Shown here: positions 1 through 6,931 of the stretch, one piece after another
Numbering within the stretch: position 1 is the stretch's first letter
How the letters are laid out: each line of letters begins with the position of its first letter
From: Mycetocola reblochoni REB411
Lineage (GTDB): Bacteria > Actinomycetota > Actinomycetes > Actinomycetales > Microbacteriaceae
Direction of reading: 5' to 3'
Assembly: GCF_900163835.1 (NCBI RefSeq)
Contig: NZ_FUKR01000007.1
Span: 1-56,184 of the forward strand
Length of the DNA stretch: 56,184 bases
Notes under the pieces: generated by a model
Told to the model about the DNA's origin: nothing
What the model saw: the letters and a program-made list of their open reading frames with translations, nothing else
The model's database searches: none
Translations under genes and position numbers: made by a program

Positions 1-119
1 CGCCGCTCACCCGCGCCGCTCACCCGCGCCGCTCACCCGCGCCGCTCACCCGCGCGACTCAGCCGCGCGACTCACCCCGTGTGACTCAGCCGCGCGACTC
101 ACCCCGTGTGACTCACTCG
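1..119. repeat. 13-14 bp tandem repeat array
   Basis: Four exact copies of a 13-bp unit (CGCCGCTCACCCG) occupy positions 1-52. About five diverged copies follow, built on CGCGACTCA(C/G)CC and GTGTGACTCA, up to about position 119. The array runs off the left edge, so its full length is unknown. It overlaps the last codons of the HTH gene, whose stop is at 113-115. No protein function is apparent. It resembles the other short arrays found at gene ends in this window. Confidence 0.85.
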
Positions 120-307
120 TCCGGCTCGAAAATCTCCTCGATGCGGCGGTCGAACAGCCGGGCGATGCGGAACGCCAGCGGCAGCGAGGGGTCGTAGCGT
201 CCCGTCTCCAGCGCGTTCACGGTCTGGCGGGACACGCCCAGGCGTTCGGCGAGCGCGCCCTGGGAGAGCGCGTGCTCCTGCCGGAGCTCCTTCAGCGCGT
301 TCTTCAT
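113..307 (-). CDS. Small HTH transcriptional regulator (Cro/CI, YozG-like)
   Basis: The 64-residue protein starts MKNALKELRQ and is almost entirely one XRE-type helix-turn-helix: LSQGALAERLGVSRQTVNALETGRY, taken in pieces, is the classic two-helix segment at about residues 14-38, followed by the PSLPLAFRIARLF helix and an acidic tail. Known relatives are short DNA-binding repressors encoded next to a small membrane protein. The ATG overlaps the stop of the upstream membrane-protein gene (ATGA), so the two are translationally coupled. A longer frame extends 20 residues upstream, but those residues look unlike the family and lie inside the neighbouring gene. It probably controls its own operon through the inverted repeat at 733-757. 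The target and inducer cannot be read from sequence. Confidence 0.85.
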   Translation of the reverse strand: MKNALKELRQEHALSQGALAERLGVSRQTVNALETGRYDPSLPLAFRIARLFDRRIEEIFEPDE

Positions 308-720
308 CGCAGGCGGATCGCCACGGTCGCGGCCAGCCAGGCGAGCATGCCGCCCGCGTACAGCCACCAGCCCAGGCCGGGGATGCTCAGCCCGGCGATG
401 TCGAGGAACCCGGCGAGGACGGCGAGCAGCATGGTGACGACGAAGCCCACCGCGAGGCCCTTGAGCGCCTGCACGAACTCGAACTCGTCGGAGCCGAGGA
501 CGAAGCGGATGAGGATGACCGCGAGCCAGGCGATGGGGAGGACCGGCAGGACGGCCCAGGCGAAGCGGGACGGGTCCTCACCGTCGAGGCCGCCCCACAC
601 GACGGAGGCGATCACCGCGACGATGTAGGCGGCCATCGCGACGGAGAACTGGGCGGCGAAGCGGCGCGTCCTGCGCCTCTCGCTCGGACCGGCGGAGCGG
701 GTGTCACTGTCGTTTGTCAT
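304..720 (-). CDS. Four-helix membrane protein, partner of the HTH regulator
   Basis: This 138-residue protein starts MTNDSDTRSAG. A charged Arg-rich cytoplasmic N-terminus precedes four hydrophobic segments at about residues 24-42, 52-72, 84-106 and 118-135, so it is an integral membrane protein of unknown function. It is first in a two-gene operon with the HTH regulator, overlapping it by 4 nt. Pairs of this kind are common in Gram-positive bacteria, where the membrane protein may act as a sensor or simply be the regulated target; that is inference. The ATG was chosen because a -10-like CATTCT lies 6 nt upstream, so the mRNA is probably leaderless. An in-frame extension of 17 residues upstream would cross the promoter and is unlikely. 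Confidence 0.75.
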   Translation of the reverse strand: MTNDSDTRSAGPSERRRTRRFAAQFSVAMAAYIVAVIASVVWGGLDGEDPSRFAWAVLPVLPIAWLAVILIRFVLGSDEFEFVQALKGLAVGFVVTMLLAVLAGFLDIAGLSIPGLGWWLYAGGMLAWLAATVAIRLR

Positions 721-732
721 GTGTAAAGAATG

Positions 733-757
733 CTTGACACTCCGTCGGGTTGTCAAG
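733..757 (-). promoter_or_regulatory. Inverted-repeat operator overlapping the -35 of the HTH operon
   Basis: A perfect inverted repeat CTTGACA-N11-TGTCAAG lies just upstream of the membrane-protein gene. On the minus strand the first arm is a consensus -35 hexamer (TTGACA). An 18-nt spacer then leads to CATTCT, and 6 nt later comes the ATG. A dimeric HTH protein bound here would block RNA polymerase, which suits autorepression by the small regulator. The symmetry is seen directly; the binding protein is inferred. Confidence 0.6.
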
Positions 758-837
758 GAAACATGACACATCGGTGTGCCGGGCGACGGGCCGCCGCGCG
801 GAGGCGTCGTCCCCGGCGTCGGCCCGGCGCTCCGGCC

Positions 838-1722
838 TCAGTCTCCGGTGAGGCGGCCGATGAGCTCGCGGTACCGCTCCGCCGTGCGCTCCACGATCGC
901 CGCGGGCAGCACGGGGGGCTCGCCCGTCCCGTCCCAGTGGGCCGACACCCAGTCGCGCACGATCTGCTTGTCGAAGCTGGCCATGCGCGCGGCCGATGTC
1001 GCCCCGTCCCTGTGCGCGGCGGCATCCCAGTACCGGGAGGAGTCGCTCGTCAGGACCTCGTCGCCGAGCGTGACCTCCCCCGTCGACCCGTGCCGGCCGA
1101 ACTCGAACTTCGTGTCCGCGATGAGCAGCCCCCTCCCCTCGGCGATGGCGGCCGCGGCCGTGTAGATCCCCAGCGAGAGGCCCCGCAGAGCCTCGGCGTC
1201 CTCCGCCCCGACGAGCTCGACCATGCGATCGAAGTCGATGTTCTCGTCGTGCTGGCCGAGCGGTGCCTTGGAGGCGGGGGTGAAGATCGGCTCGGGAAGC
1301 CGGTCGCCGTTGGACAGCCCCGCGGGGAGGGCGACGCCGCACACCGTTCCGGTCTCCACATACTCGGCCCACCCCGAACCGGTCAGGTAGCCGCGCACGA
1401 CGCACTCGATGGGGAACATCTCCAGCCGCGTCACGCGCATCGCCCTCGAGGCGACCGCCTCGGGCAGGCCCGCACCGGGGTCGGCGCCGTCGAGCAGGTG
1501 GTTGGGGACGTCGAGCCGGGTGAACCACCAGCGGCTGAGCCCGGTCAGCAGCGCGCCCTTGCCGGGGATGCCGGGCTCGAGCGCGTGGTCGAAGGCGCTG
1601 ACGCGGTCGCTGGCGACGACGAGGACCTCGTCGGAGCGTTCGGGGTCGTCGCTGCGATAGAGGTCGCGGACCTTGCCCGAGTACTCGTGCGTCCAGCCGG
1701 GGATGTCGGTGGCAGTGCTCAC
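838..1722 (-). CDS. purC: SAICAR synthase (phosphoribosylaminoimidazole-succinocarboxamide synthase)
   Basis: PurC makes SAICAR from CAIR, aspartate and ATP in cytoplasmic purine synthesis. Family signatures are all present: SGKVRDLY near the N-terminus, SDRVSAFD, KGALLTGLSRWWF, RGYLTGSGW, the long conserved stretch ending in APLGQHDENI, IADTKFEFG, GDEVLTSDSSRYW and SFDKQIVRDW. At 294 residues it has the usual monofunctional length. I chose the GTG start (VSTATDIPGW) because a good -10 box, GATAAT at 1729-1734, lies only 6 nt upstream, which implies a leaderless mRNA. An ATG 18 nt further upstream would place its start before that -10. It faces away from the MFS gene, and purD, purM and purF lie within 7 kb. 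Confidence 0.95.
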   Translation of the reverse strand: MSTATDIPGWTHEYSGKVRDLYRSDDPERSDEVLVVASDRVSAFDHALEPGIPGKGALLTGLSRWWFTRLDVPNHLLDGADPGAGLPEAVASRAMRVTRLEMFPIECVVRGYLTGSGWAEYVETGTVCGVALPAGLSNGDRLPEPIFTPASKAPLGQHDENIDFDRMVELVGAEDAEALRGLSLGIYTAAAAIAEGRGLLIADTKFEFGRHGSTGEVTLGDEVLTSDSSRYWDAAAHRDGATSAARMASFDKQIVRDWVSAHWDGTGEPPVLPAAIVERTAERYRELIGRLTGD

Positions 1723-1728
1723 CCGTCC

Positions 1729-1734
1729 ATTATC
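1729..1734 (-). promoter_or_regulatory. purC -10 box, probable leaderless start
   Basis: GATAAT matches five of six positions of the -10 consensus and ends 6 nt before the purC GTG, so transcription should begin at or next to the start codon. No Shine-Dalgarno is needed or obvious. Confidence 0.55.
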
Positions 1735-1885
1735 GGGCATGTGGCGACCGCGTGGCGTCCGAGCCGTCGTGCCAGGGCTGTCGCGCGCGGATGTCGGAGG
1801 TGCGTGGAACAATGATCCAGCCGCGACTGCTCGCGGTCAGGGACCCGCGACGCCTCCAGGCCCCATCGTTTCCGTGAAAGGCACC

Positions 1886-3373
1886 GTGAGTACCTCCACC
1901 ATCAAGCCATGGCCCGCGCTCTGGTCGCTCGTCATCGGCTTCTTCATGATCCTCATCGACACCACGATCGTCTCGGTCGCCAACCCCGCGATCATGCGGG
2001 GCCTCGACGCCGGCGTCGACCGCGTGCTCTGGGTGACGAGCGCCTACCTGCTCGCCTACGCGGTGCCGCTGCTGGTCACCGGGCGCCTCGGCGACCGGTT
2101 CGGGCCCAAGCGCGTGTACCTCATCGGCCTGGTCGTGTTCACCGTGGCCTCGGCGCTGTGCGGCTTCTCCGGAAGCATCGAGATGCTCATCGTCGCCCGC
2201 GTCCTCCAGGGGCTCGGTGCCTCGCTGATGACGCCGCAGACGATGGCCGTCATCACCAGGACCTTCCCGCCGGACCGCCGCGGTGCGGCCATGGGGCTGT
2301 GGGGGGCGACGGCCGGCGTGGCGACCCTGGTCGGACCGCTGCTCGGCGGCGTGCTCGTCGACGCCTTCGGCTGGGAGTGGATCTTCTTCGTCAACGTCCC
2401 CGTCGGGATCATCGGCTTCGTCCTCGCCGCCCGCTTCGTGCCCACCCTGCAGATCCAGAGCCACAGCTTCGACATCCTCGGCGTCGTGCTGAGCGCGGTC
2501 GGGCTGTTCCTGATCGTGTTCGGCATCCAGGAGGGCGCGAGCTACGACTGGGGTGTCATCGTCGGGCCGATCAGCGTGTGGGGTCTCATCATCGCCGGGG
2601 TCGTCGTGCTCGTCGGCTTCGTCGCGTGGCAGGCGATCAACCCCAAGGAGCCGCTCGTCCCGCTCAGCCTGTTCCGCGACCGCAACTTCAGCGTCGCCAA
2701 CCTCGGCATCACGACGATGGGCTTCGCTGTGACGAGCATGAGCCTGCCGCTGATCTTCTTCTACCAGCAGGTGCTCGGCATGAGCCCGACCCAGTCGGCG
2801 CTGATGACGATGCCGATGGCGCTGGCCTCCGGGGGGCTCGCACCGCTCGTCGGACGGCTGACCGACCGGATGAACCCGCGCACCTTCGCCGCGACGGGGC
2901 TGGCCCTGTTCGCCACCGCGATGGTGCTGTTCTGGGTGCTCATCCACCCGGGGCAGAACATCGTGCTCCTGCTGCTGCCCAGCCTGCTGCTCGGCATCGC
3001 CAACTCGTGCATCTGGGGCCCGCTGTCCCAGAGCGCAACCCGCAACCTGCCGCCGGCGCAGGCCGGTGCCGGCTCGGGGGTCTACAACACGACCAGGCAG
3101 TTCGGCGCGGTGCTCGGCTCCGCCTCGATCGCGGCGCTCATGCAGTCCCGCATCACGGCGGAGCTGCCCGCGGGGGCGGGGGCGAGCGGTGCGGCGACGG
3201 AGCTGAGCGGTCAGGTGCTGCCCGCGTTCCTGCACGACGGCTTCGCCGCGGCGATGGGCCAGTCGATGCTGCTGCCGGGTGCGGTCGCGCTGCTCGGTGC
3301 GATCGTGGTCTCGTTCATGGAGCGCCCCACGCCGGTTGCCCGGCCGGCCGCGGCATCGACGCCGGCCGAGTAG
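1886..3373 (+). CDS. MFS drug efflux transporter, DHA2 (EmrB/QacA) type
   Basis: This is a 495-residue integral membrane protein with about 14 hydrophobic helices. It has the DHA2 hallmarks: a first helix ending LIDTTIVSVANPAI (motif D1), GRLGDRFGPKRVY (motif A) after helix 2, RVLQGLGASLMTP (motif B) and WGATAGVATLVGPLLGGVLVD (motif C, read in parts) for proton-coupled antiporters. It probably exports drugs or metabolites using the proton gradient. The GTG start is preceded by GAAAGG at a 4-nt spacing; another GTG lies 12 nt upstream. It is divergent from purC and convergent with purD, with an 18-bp repeat array between it and the purD stop. The substrate cannot be predicted. Confidence 0.9.
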   Translation: MSTSTIKPWPALWSLVIGFFMILIDTTIVSVANPAIMRGLDAGVDRVLWVTSAYLLAYAVPLLVTGRLGDRFGPKRVYLIGLVVFTVASALCGFSGSIEMLIVARVLQGLGASLMTPQTMAVITRTFPPDRRGAAMGLWGATAGVATLVGPLLGGVLVDAFGWEWIFFVNVPVGIIGFVLAARFVPTLQIQSHSFDILGVVLSAVGLFLIVFGIQEGASYDWGVIVGPISVWGLIIAGVVVLVGFVAWQAINPKEPLVPLSLFRDRNFSVANLGITTMGFAVTSMSLPLIFFYQQVLGMSPTQSALMTMPMALASGGLAPLVGRLTDRMNPRTFAATGLALFATAMVLFWVLIHPGQNIVLLLLPSLLLGIANSCIWGPLSQSATRNLPPAQAGAGSGVYNTTRQFGAVLGSASIAALMQSRITAELPAGAGASGAATELSGQVLPAFLHDGFAAAMGQSMLLPGAVALLGAIVVSFMERPTPVARPAAASTPAE

Positions 3374-3438
3374 CGTCCGCGGGGTCGCCAGGGTCGCTAC
3401 CGGGGTCACCGGGGCCGCCGGGATCGCTCGGTCGCGGA

Positions 3439-3521
3439 GTCGCCCGGCCGCGCGGAGTCGCCCGGCCGCGCGGGGTCGCCCGGCCGCGCGGGGTCGCCCG
3501 GCCGCGCGGGGTCGCTCGGCC
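3439..3521. repeat. 18-bp tandem repeat between convergent genes
   Basis: Four copies of GTCGCCCGGCCGCGCGG(A/G) at 3439-3456, 3457-3474, 3475-3492 and 3493-3510 are followed by a degenerate partial copy that reaches the purD stop codon. The array fills most of the gap between the MFS gene and purD. The sequence from 3380 to 3438 is a more decayed GGTCGC-rich version. No clear intrinsic terminator was seen here. Confidence 0.85.
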
Positions 3522-4816
3522 TAGCGGCCGCCGGCGACGCGGGCCGCGATGTCGGTGCGGTACTGCCCGCCCTCCAGCGTGATCGCGTCCAGCGCCTCGT
3601 AGGCGCGCGTCCGTGCAGCGGCGAAGTCATCGCCGACCGCCACCACGTTGAGCACCCGCCCGCCGGTGGCGATCAGCCTGGCGTCCTGCTCGGCCGTCGC
3701 CGCGTGGGCGAGGTGGACGCCCTCGACCGCCTCCGCGGCCGTCAACCCGAGCAGCTCCCTGCCGGTGACCGGCGCGTCAGGGTAGTTCTCGCTCGCCAGC
3801 ACGACGGTCACCGCCGCCTGCTCGGAGAACACCGGCCGCGGCCTGCCGGCCAGTGCCCCCGTCGCGGCCGCGAAGAGCAGCTCGGACAGCGGCGTGACCA
3901 GACGCGGCAGGACGACCTGGGTCTCCGGGTCGCCGAAGCGGGCATTGAACTCGATCACCCTGATGCCGTTGTCCGCGTCGTGCTCGCGCGTGGAGGTGAG
4001 GATGAGGCCCGCGTAGAGCAGCCCGACGAAGGGCGTGCCCTCCGCGGCGAGCTGGGTGATCACCGGCTGGGCGATGGTCTCGACGACCTCGTCGACGAAC
4101 GCGTCCTCGCTGCCGAAGCGGTCGGCCAGCCAGGGGAGGGGGGAGTAGGCGCCCATCCCCCCGGTGTTGGGGCCGGCGTCGCCGTCGAGCAGACGCTTGT
4201 AATCCTGCGCGGGGGAGAGCGGGGACACGGTGGTGCCGTCGCTGAGGAGGAACAGGGAGACCTCCTGGCCGTCCAAGAACTCCTCGACGAGAACCGCACC
4301 GTGGCCGAGCCAGTGCTCGGCGTGGTCGAGTGCCGCGCCCCTGTCCGCCGTCACGAGCACACCCTTGCCCGCCGCGAGCCCGTCCGCCTTGACGACGTAG
4401 GGGGCGCCGTACTCGTCGAGCGCGCTCCGGGCGTCGGCGAGGGTCTCCGCGCGGACGGCGCGACCGGTCGGAACAGCGGCGGCGTCCATGACGCGCTTGG
4501 CGAAGGTCTTGGAGCCCTCCAGCTCCGCGGCGGCCCTGTCCGGCCCGAACACGGCCACACCGGCGGCGCGCAGCGCGTCGGCGACACCGGCGACCAGCGG
4601 GGCCTCGGGGCCGATGACGACGAGGTCGAAGCCGTTCCCCGTCGCGTACTCGGTCACGAGGGCCGGGTCGCTGGCGTTGAGCGCGATGGTCTCGACGTCG
4701 CGGGCGATCCCGGCGTTCCCCGGGGCGGCGACGACGGTGTGACCGGCGTTCTCTGACACGAGGGCAAGGACGATGGCGTGCTCACGGGCGCCGGAGCCGA
4801 GGACGAGGATCTTCAC
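3521..4816 (-). CDS. purD: Phosphoribosylamine--glycine ligase (GAR synthetase)
   Basis: PurD joins glycine to phosphoribosylamine with ATP, the second step of purine synthesis. The 431-residue protein begins [15 protein letters not shown], the typical N-domain nucleotide fold. It continues with the ATP-grasp core ([16 protein letters not shown] at about 145-160, [14 protein letters not shown]) and the family signature RFGDPETQ with metal-binding Glu and Asn ([12 protein letters not shown]). A full C-terminal domain follows. The start is GTG. The -10 element TAGGCT lies 6 nt upstream and overlaps the -10 of the divergent SCP-like gene, so the message is probably leaderless. Nothing looks truncated. 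Confidence 0.96.
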   Translation of the reverse strand: MKILVLGSGAREHAIVLALVSENAGHTVVAAPGNAGIARDVETIALNASDPALVTEYATGNGFDLVVIGPEAPLVAGVADALRAAGVAVFGPDRAAAELEGSKTFAKRVMDAAAVPTGRAVRAETLADARSALDEYGAPYVVKADGLAAGKGVLVTADRGAALDHAEHWLGHGAVLVEEFLDGQEVSLFLLSDGTTVSPLSPAQDYKRLLDGDAGPNTGGMGAYSPLPWLADRFGSEDAFVDEVVETIAQPVITQLAAEGTPFVGLLYAGLILTSTREHDADNGIRVIEFNARFGDPETQVVLPRLVTPLSELLFAAATGALAGRPRPVFSEQAAVTVVLASENYPDAPVTGRELLGLTAAEAVEGVHLAHAATAEQDARLIATGGRVLNVVAVGDDFAAARTRAYEALDAITLEGGQYRTDIAARVAGGR

Positions 4817-4834
4817 GCCACTAGCCTAGAGGCA
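4816..4834. promoter_or_regulatory. Shared divergent -10 element for purD and the SCP-like gene
   Basis: Only 17 bp separate the two divergent start codons. On the plus strand TAGCCT (4822-4827) ends 6 nt before the ATG at 4834. On the minus strand TAGGCT (positions 4828-4823) ends 6 nt before the purD GTG. The two hexamers overlap because CTAGCCTAG is nearly symmetrical. Both -35 regions must therefore lie inside the opposing coding sequence, and both mRNAs should be leaderless. Confidence 0.6.
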
Positions 4835-5193
4835 TGGCTCGCGCGAAGATCCCCGACGACGACGGCCGTGCGGCGCTCGCCGCCGTGCGGGCGGGGGAGG
4901 GCGCCCGGCCGCAGCTGGCGACGGCCGTCCGCTACACCCTCCAGCGCCTCGCCGAGCAGGCGGAGGGCAACACCGTCGAGGTCCGTGTCCCGCCGTTCGG
5001 CGCCACCCAGTGCATCGCCGGTCCACGGCACACGCGCGGGACCCCGCCCAACGTGGTCGAGACGGACGCGGCGACCTGGCTCCAGCTCGTCGACGGCCGG
5101 TTGAGCTGGCGGCAGGCCGTGGCCGAGTCCCGGGTCTCCGCCTCGGGCCAGCGCGCCGACCTGGCCGCCGTCCTTCCGCTGGCCGGCCTCTGA
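4834..5193 (+). CDS. Sterol carrier-like protein (bacterial SCP_3 family)
   Basis: This 119-residue soluble protein (MARAKIPDDDG...) matches the actinobacterial small sterol-carrier-like family that typically sits beside purine genes. Features include VRYTLQRLAEQAEGNTVEVRVPP near residues 30-52, a Gly/Pro-rich PRHTRGTPPNVVE segment and a C-terminal WLQLVDGRLSWRQAVAESRVSASGQRA block, given here in pieces of the family pattern. Full SCP2 domains bind lipids; the real role in bacteria is unknown. It is transcribed divergently from purD from an overlapping promoter and probably has a leaderless mRNA. Family recognition is from memory of conserved actinobacterial proteins. Confidence 0.8.
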   Translation: MARAKIPDDDGRAALAAVRAGEGARPQLATAVRYTLQRLAEQAEGNTVEVRVPPFGATQCIAGPRHTRGTPPNVVETDAATWLQLVDGRLSWRQAVAESRVSASGQRADLAAVLPLAGL

Positions 5194-5308
5194 CCGACCG
5201 CAGCGGCGCGACCGGACGTCCCGCGTCGGCCGTGGCGGCCGGGCCGGCCGTCTCGTCGCGTCGACCGGCTCCGCTCGGAGCGTGGTCCGGCCCCGGGCGG
5301 CGATGGGG

Positions 5309-5314
5309 GACAAT
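5309..5314 (+). promoter_or_regulatory. -10 box before the small membrane protein gene
   Basis: GACAAT ends 7 nt before the ATG at 5322. This is the same short spacing seen at purC, purD and the SCP-like gene and suggests a leaderless or nearly leaderless mRNA. The GGGGG between them could also act as a poor Shine-Dalgarno. Confidence 0.4.
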
Positions 5315-5321
5315 GGGGGCC

Positions 5322-5762
5322 ATGAGCACTCCAGCCGAGCCCACCGGCGTCCACCGTGAGCAGGTCACCGTCCGTCGCGCTCCGCGACTGGTCAACTTCG
5401 GCCTGGTCGGAGTGATCCTCGGTATCGTCGCCGCCCTCGTGCTCACCTTCGCGTTCGAGCCGAACCAGGACTACACCCGGCTGCAGGTGTTCGGCTTCCT
5501 GCTGCTCATCTGCCTGACCGCGGGCATCGCGCTCATGATGGCCGTCGCCGTTCTGCTCGAGCGCCTGGTCGGCCGGCGGACGCTCACGGCGGTTGCGGAT
5601 AGGATCGAGGTGAACGATGCCGCGCCGGCGAGCGCGCCCGAGGCGGGCGACGCAGACGACACGACCACGGCAGCCGATCCGACGCCCGAGGGGGAGCCGG
5701 CAGGCGACCGGGCCGCACGATCGCCGGGGGCGGCGGAACCCGACCGCTCCGTCGACAACTGA
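5322..5762 (+). CDS. Conserved two-helix membrane protein upstream of purM
   Basis: The 146-residue protein starts MSTPAEPTGVHREQ. A basic stretch (VRRAPRLVNFG) precedes two hydrophobic helices at about residues 29-48 and 57-82. The C-terminal third is low-complexity and rich in Asp, Ala, Pro and Thr, and is probably disordered. Similar proteins occur upstream of purM in related actinobacteria; I know of no assigned function. The start gives a clean N-terminus; longer in-frame extensions run through the previous intergenic region and look random. The purM ATG follows 13 nt after the stop, so the two may be co-transcribed. Confidence 0.75.
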   Translation: MSTPAEPTGVHREQVTVRRAPRLVNFGLVGVILGIVAALVLTFAFEPNQDYTRLQVFGFLLLICLTAGIALMMAVAVLLERLVGRRTLTAVADRIEVNDAAPASAPEAGDADDTTTAADPTPEGEPAGDRAARSPGAAEPDRSVDN

Positions 5763-5775
5763 GGACCCTCCACGC

Positions 5776-6894
5776 ATGAGTTCTTCGCCCAGTTCCTCCG
5801 CCAGCTACCGCGCCGCCGGCGTCGACACCGCCGCGGGGGACCGCGCCGTCGAGCTGATGAAGTCGGCCGTCTCAGCCACGCACGGCCCCGAGGTGGCCGG
5901 AGGGGTCGGCGGCTTCGCCGGACTGTTCGACGCCTCCGCGCTGCTCGGCTACCGTCGCCCGATGCTCGTCACCTCCACCGACGGCGTCGGGACGAAGGTG
6001 GCCATCGCGCAGGCCATCGACAAGCACGACACCATCGGCCAGGACCTGGTGGGCATGGTCGTCGACGACATCGTCGTGGTCGGAGCCCGGCCGCTGTTCA
6101 TGACCGACTACATCGCCTGCGGCCGCGTCGTCCCGGAGCGCATCGCCGACATCGTCCGCGGCATCGCGCAGGCCTGCGCCGCGACCGGTACCGCCCTCGT
6201 GGGCGGGGAGACGGCCGAGCACCCCGGCCTGCTTGGCCCGGACGACTACGACGTCGCCGGGGCGGCGACCGGGGTGGTCGAGGCCGACCGCGTGCTCGGG
6301 GCCGAGCGGGTGCAGGACGGCGACGTCGTCCTCGCGCTGGCGTCGTCCGGGCTGCACTCGAACGGCTTCTCGCTGGTCAGGCACATCCTCGCCGAGCGCG
6401 GCATCGGCTTCACCGATCGCAGCGCTGAGCTCGGCGGCGTCGTCGGCGAGGTGCTGCTCGAGCCGACGAGGCTGTACACCCGCGAGCTCCTCGAACTGCT
6501 CGACGACGCGGAGCTCGGCGACGGGGTCCACGCGCTCAGCCACGTCACCGGCGGCGGCATCGCGGCGAACCTCGCCCGTGTCCTCCCCCGCGGCAGCCAC
6601 GCCGAGGTCGACAGGGGCAGCTGGACGCCCCCGCAGGTGTTCCGCGCCCTCGCCGGGCTGAGCGGGGCGAGCCTGGAGTCGACCGAGGGCACCTGGAACC
6701 TCGGCATCGGCTTCGTCGCCGTCGTCGACGCGGCCCGCGCCGAGCAGATCGCCGGGTCGCTGACCGCGGCCGGTATCGACACGTGGCCCGTCGCGACCGT
6801 GAACACCGCGGCCGCCGACCTCGCCGGATTCGAGCAGGGCGCCAAGGGCGTCGACGGCGGCGCCGTGCGGCTCGTCGGCTCCTACCGCAGCTAA
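5776..6894 (+). CDS. purM: Phosphoribosylformylglycinamidine cyclo-ligase (AIR synthetase)
   Basis: PurM closes the imidazole ring by converting FGAM to AIR with ATP. The 372-residue protein shows the family motifs in order: STDGVGTKVAIA, GQDLVGMVVDDIVVVGARPLFMTDY (read in parts), VGGETAEHPGLL, YDVAGAATGVVE, SSGLHSNGFSLVR, LSHVTGGGIAANLARVLP and GTWNLGIGFVAVV. The N-terminus has about 15 Ser-rich residues before the conserved SYRAAGVD segment. The ATG at 5776 is the only start close to that segment. purF follows after 37 nt on the same strand, so a purM-purF operon is likely. Confidence 0.96.
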   Translation: MSSSPSSSASYRAAGVDTAAGDRAVELMKSAVSATHGPEVAGGVGGFAGLFDASALLGYRRPMLVTSTDGVGTKVAIAQAIDKHDTIGQDLVGMVVDDIVVVGARPLFMTDYIACGRVVPERIADIVRGIAQACAATGTALVGGETAEHPGLLGPDDYDVAGAATGVVEADRVLGAERVQDGDVVLALASSGLHSNGFSLVRHILAERGIGFTDRSAELGGVVGEVLLEPTRLYTRELLELLDDAELGDGVHALSHVTGGGIAANLARVLPRGSHAEVDRGSWTPPQVFRALAGLSGASLESTEGTWNLGIGFVAVVDAARAEQIAGSLTAAGIDTWPVATVNTAAADLAGFEQGAKGVDGGAVRLVGSYRS

Positions 6895-6931
6895 CCTCCC
6901 ACCCACCCATCGAACGGAGCCCGCGAAGCAC

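Noticed and set aside
1-119. Regular repeats that might be a CRISPR array
   Set aside because: Units of 13-14 bp are directly adjacent without spacers and no cas gene is present, so it is a simple tandem array.
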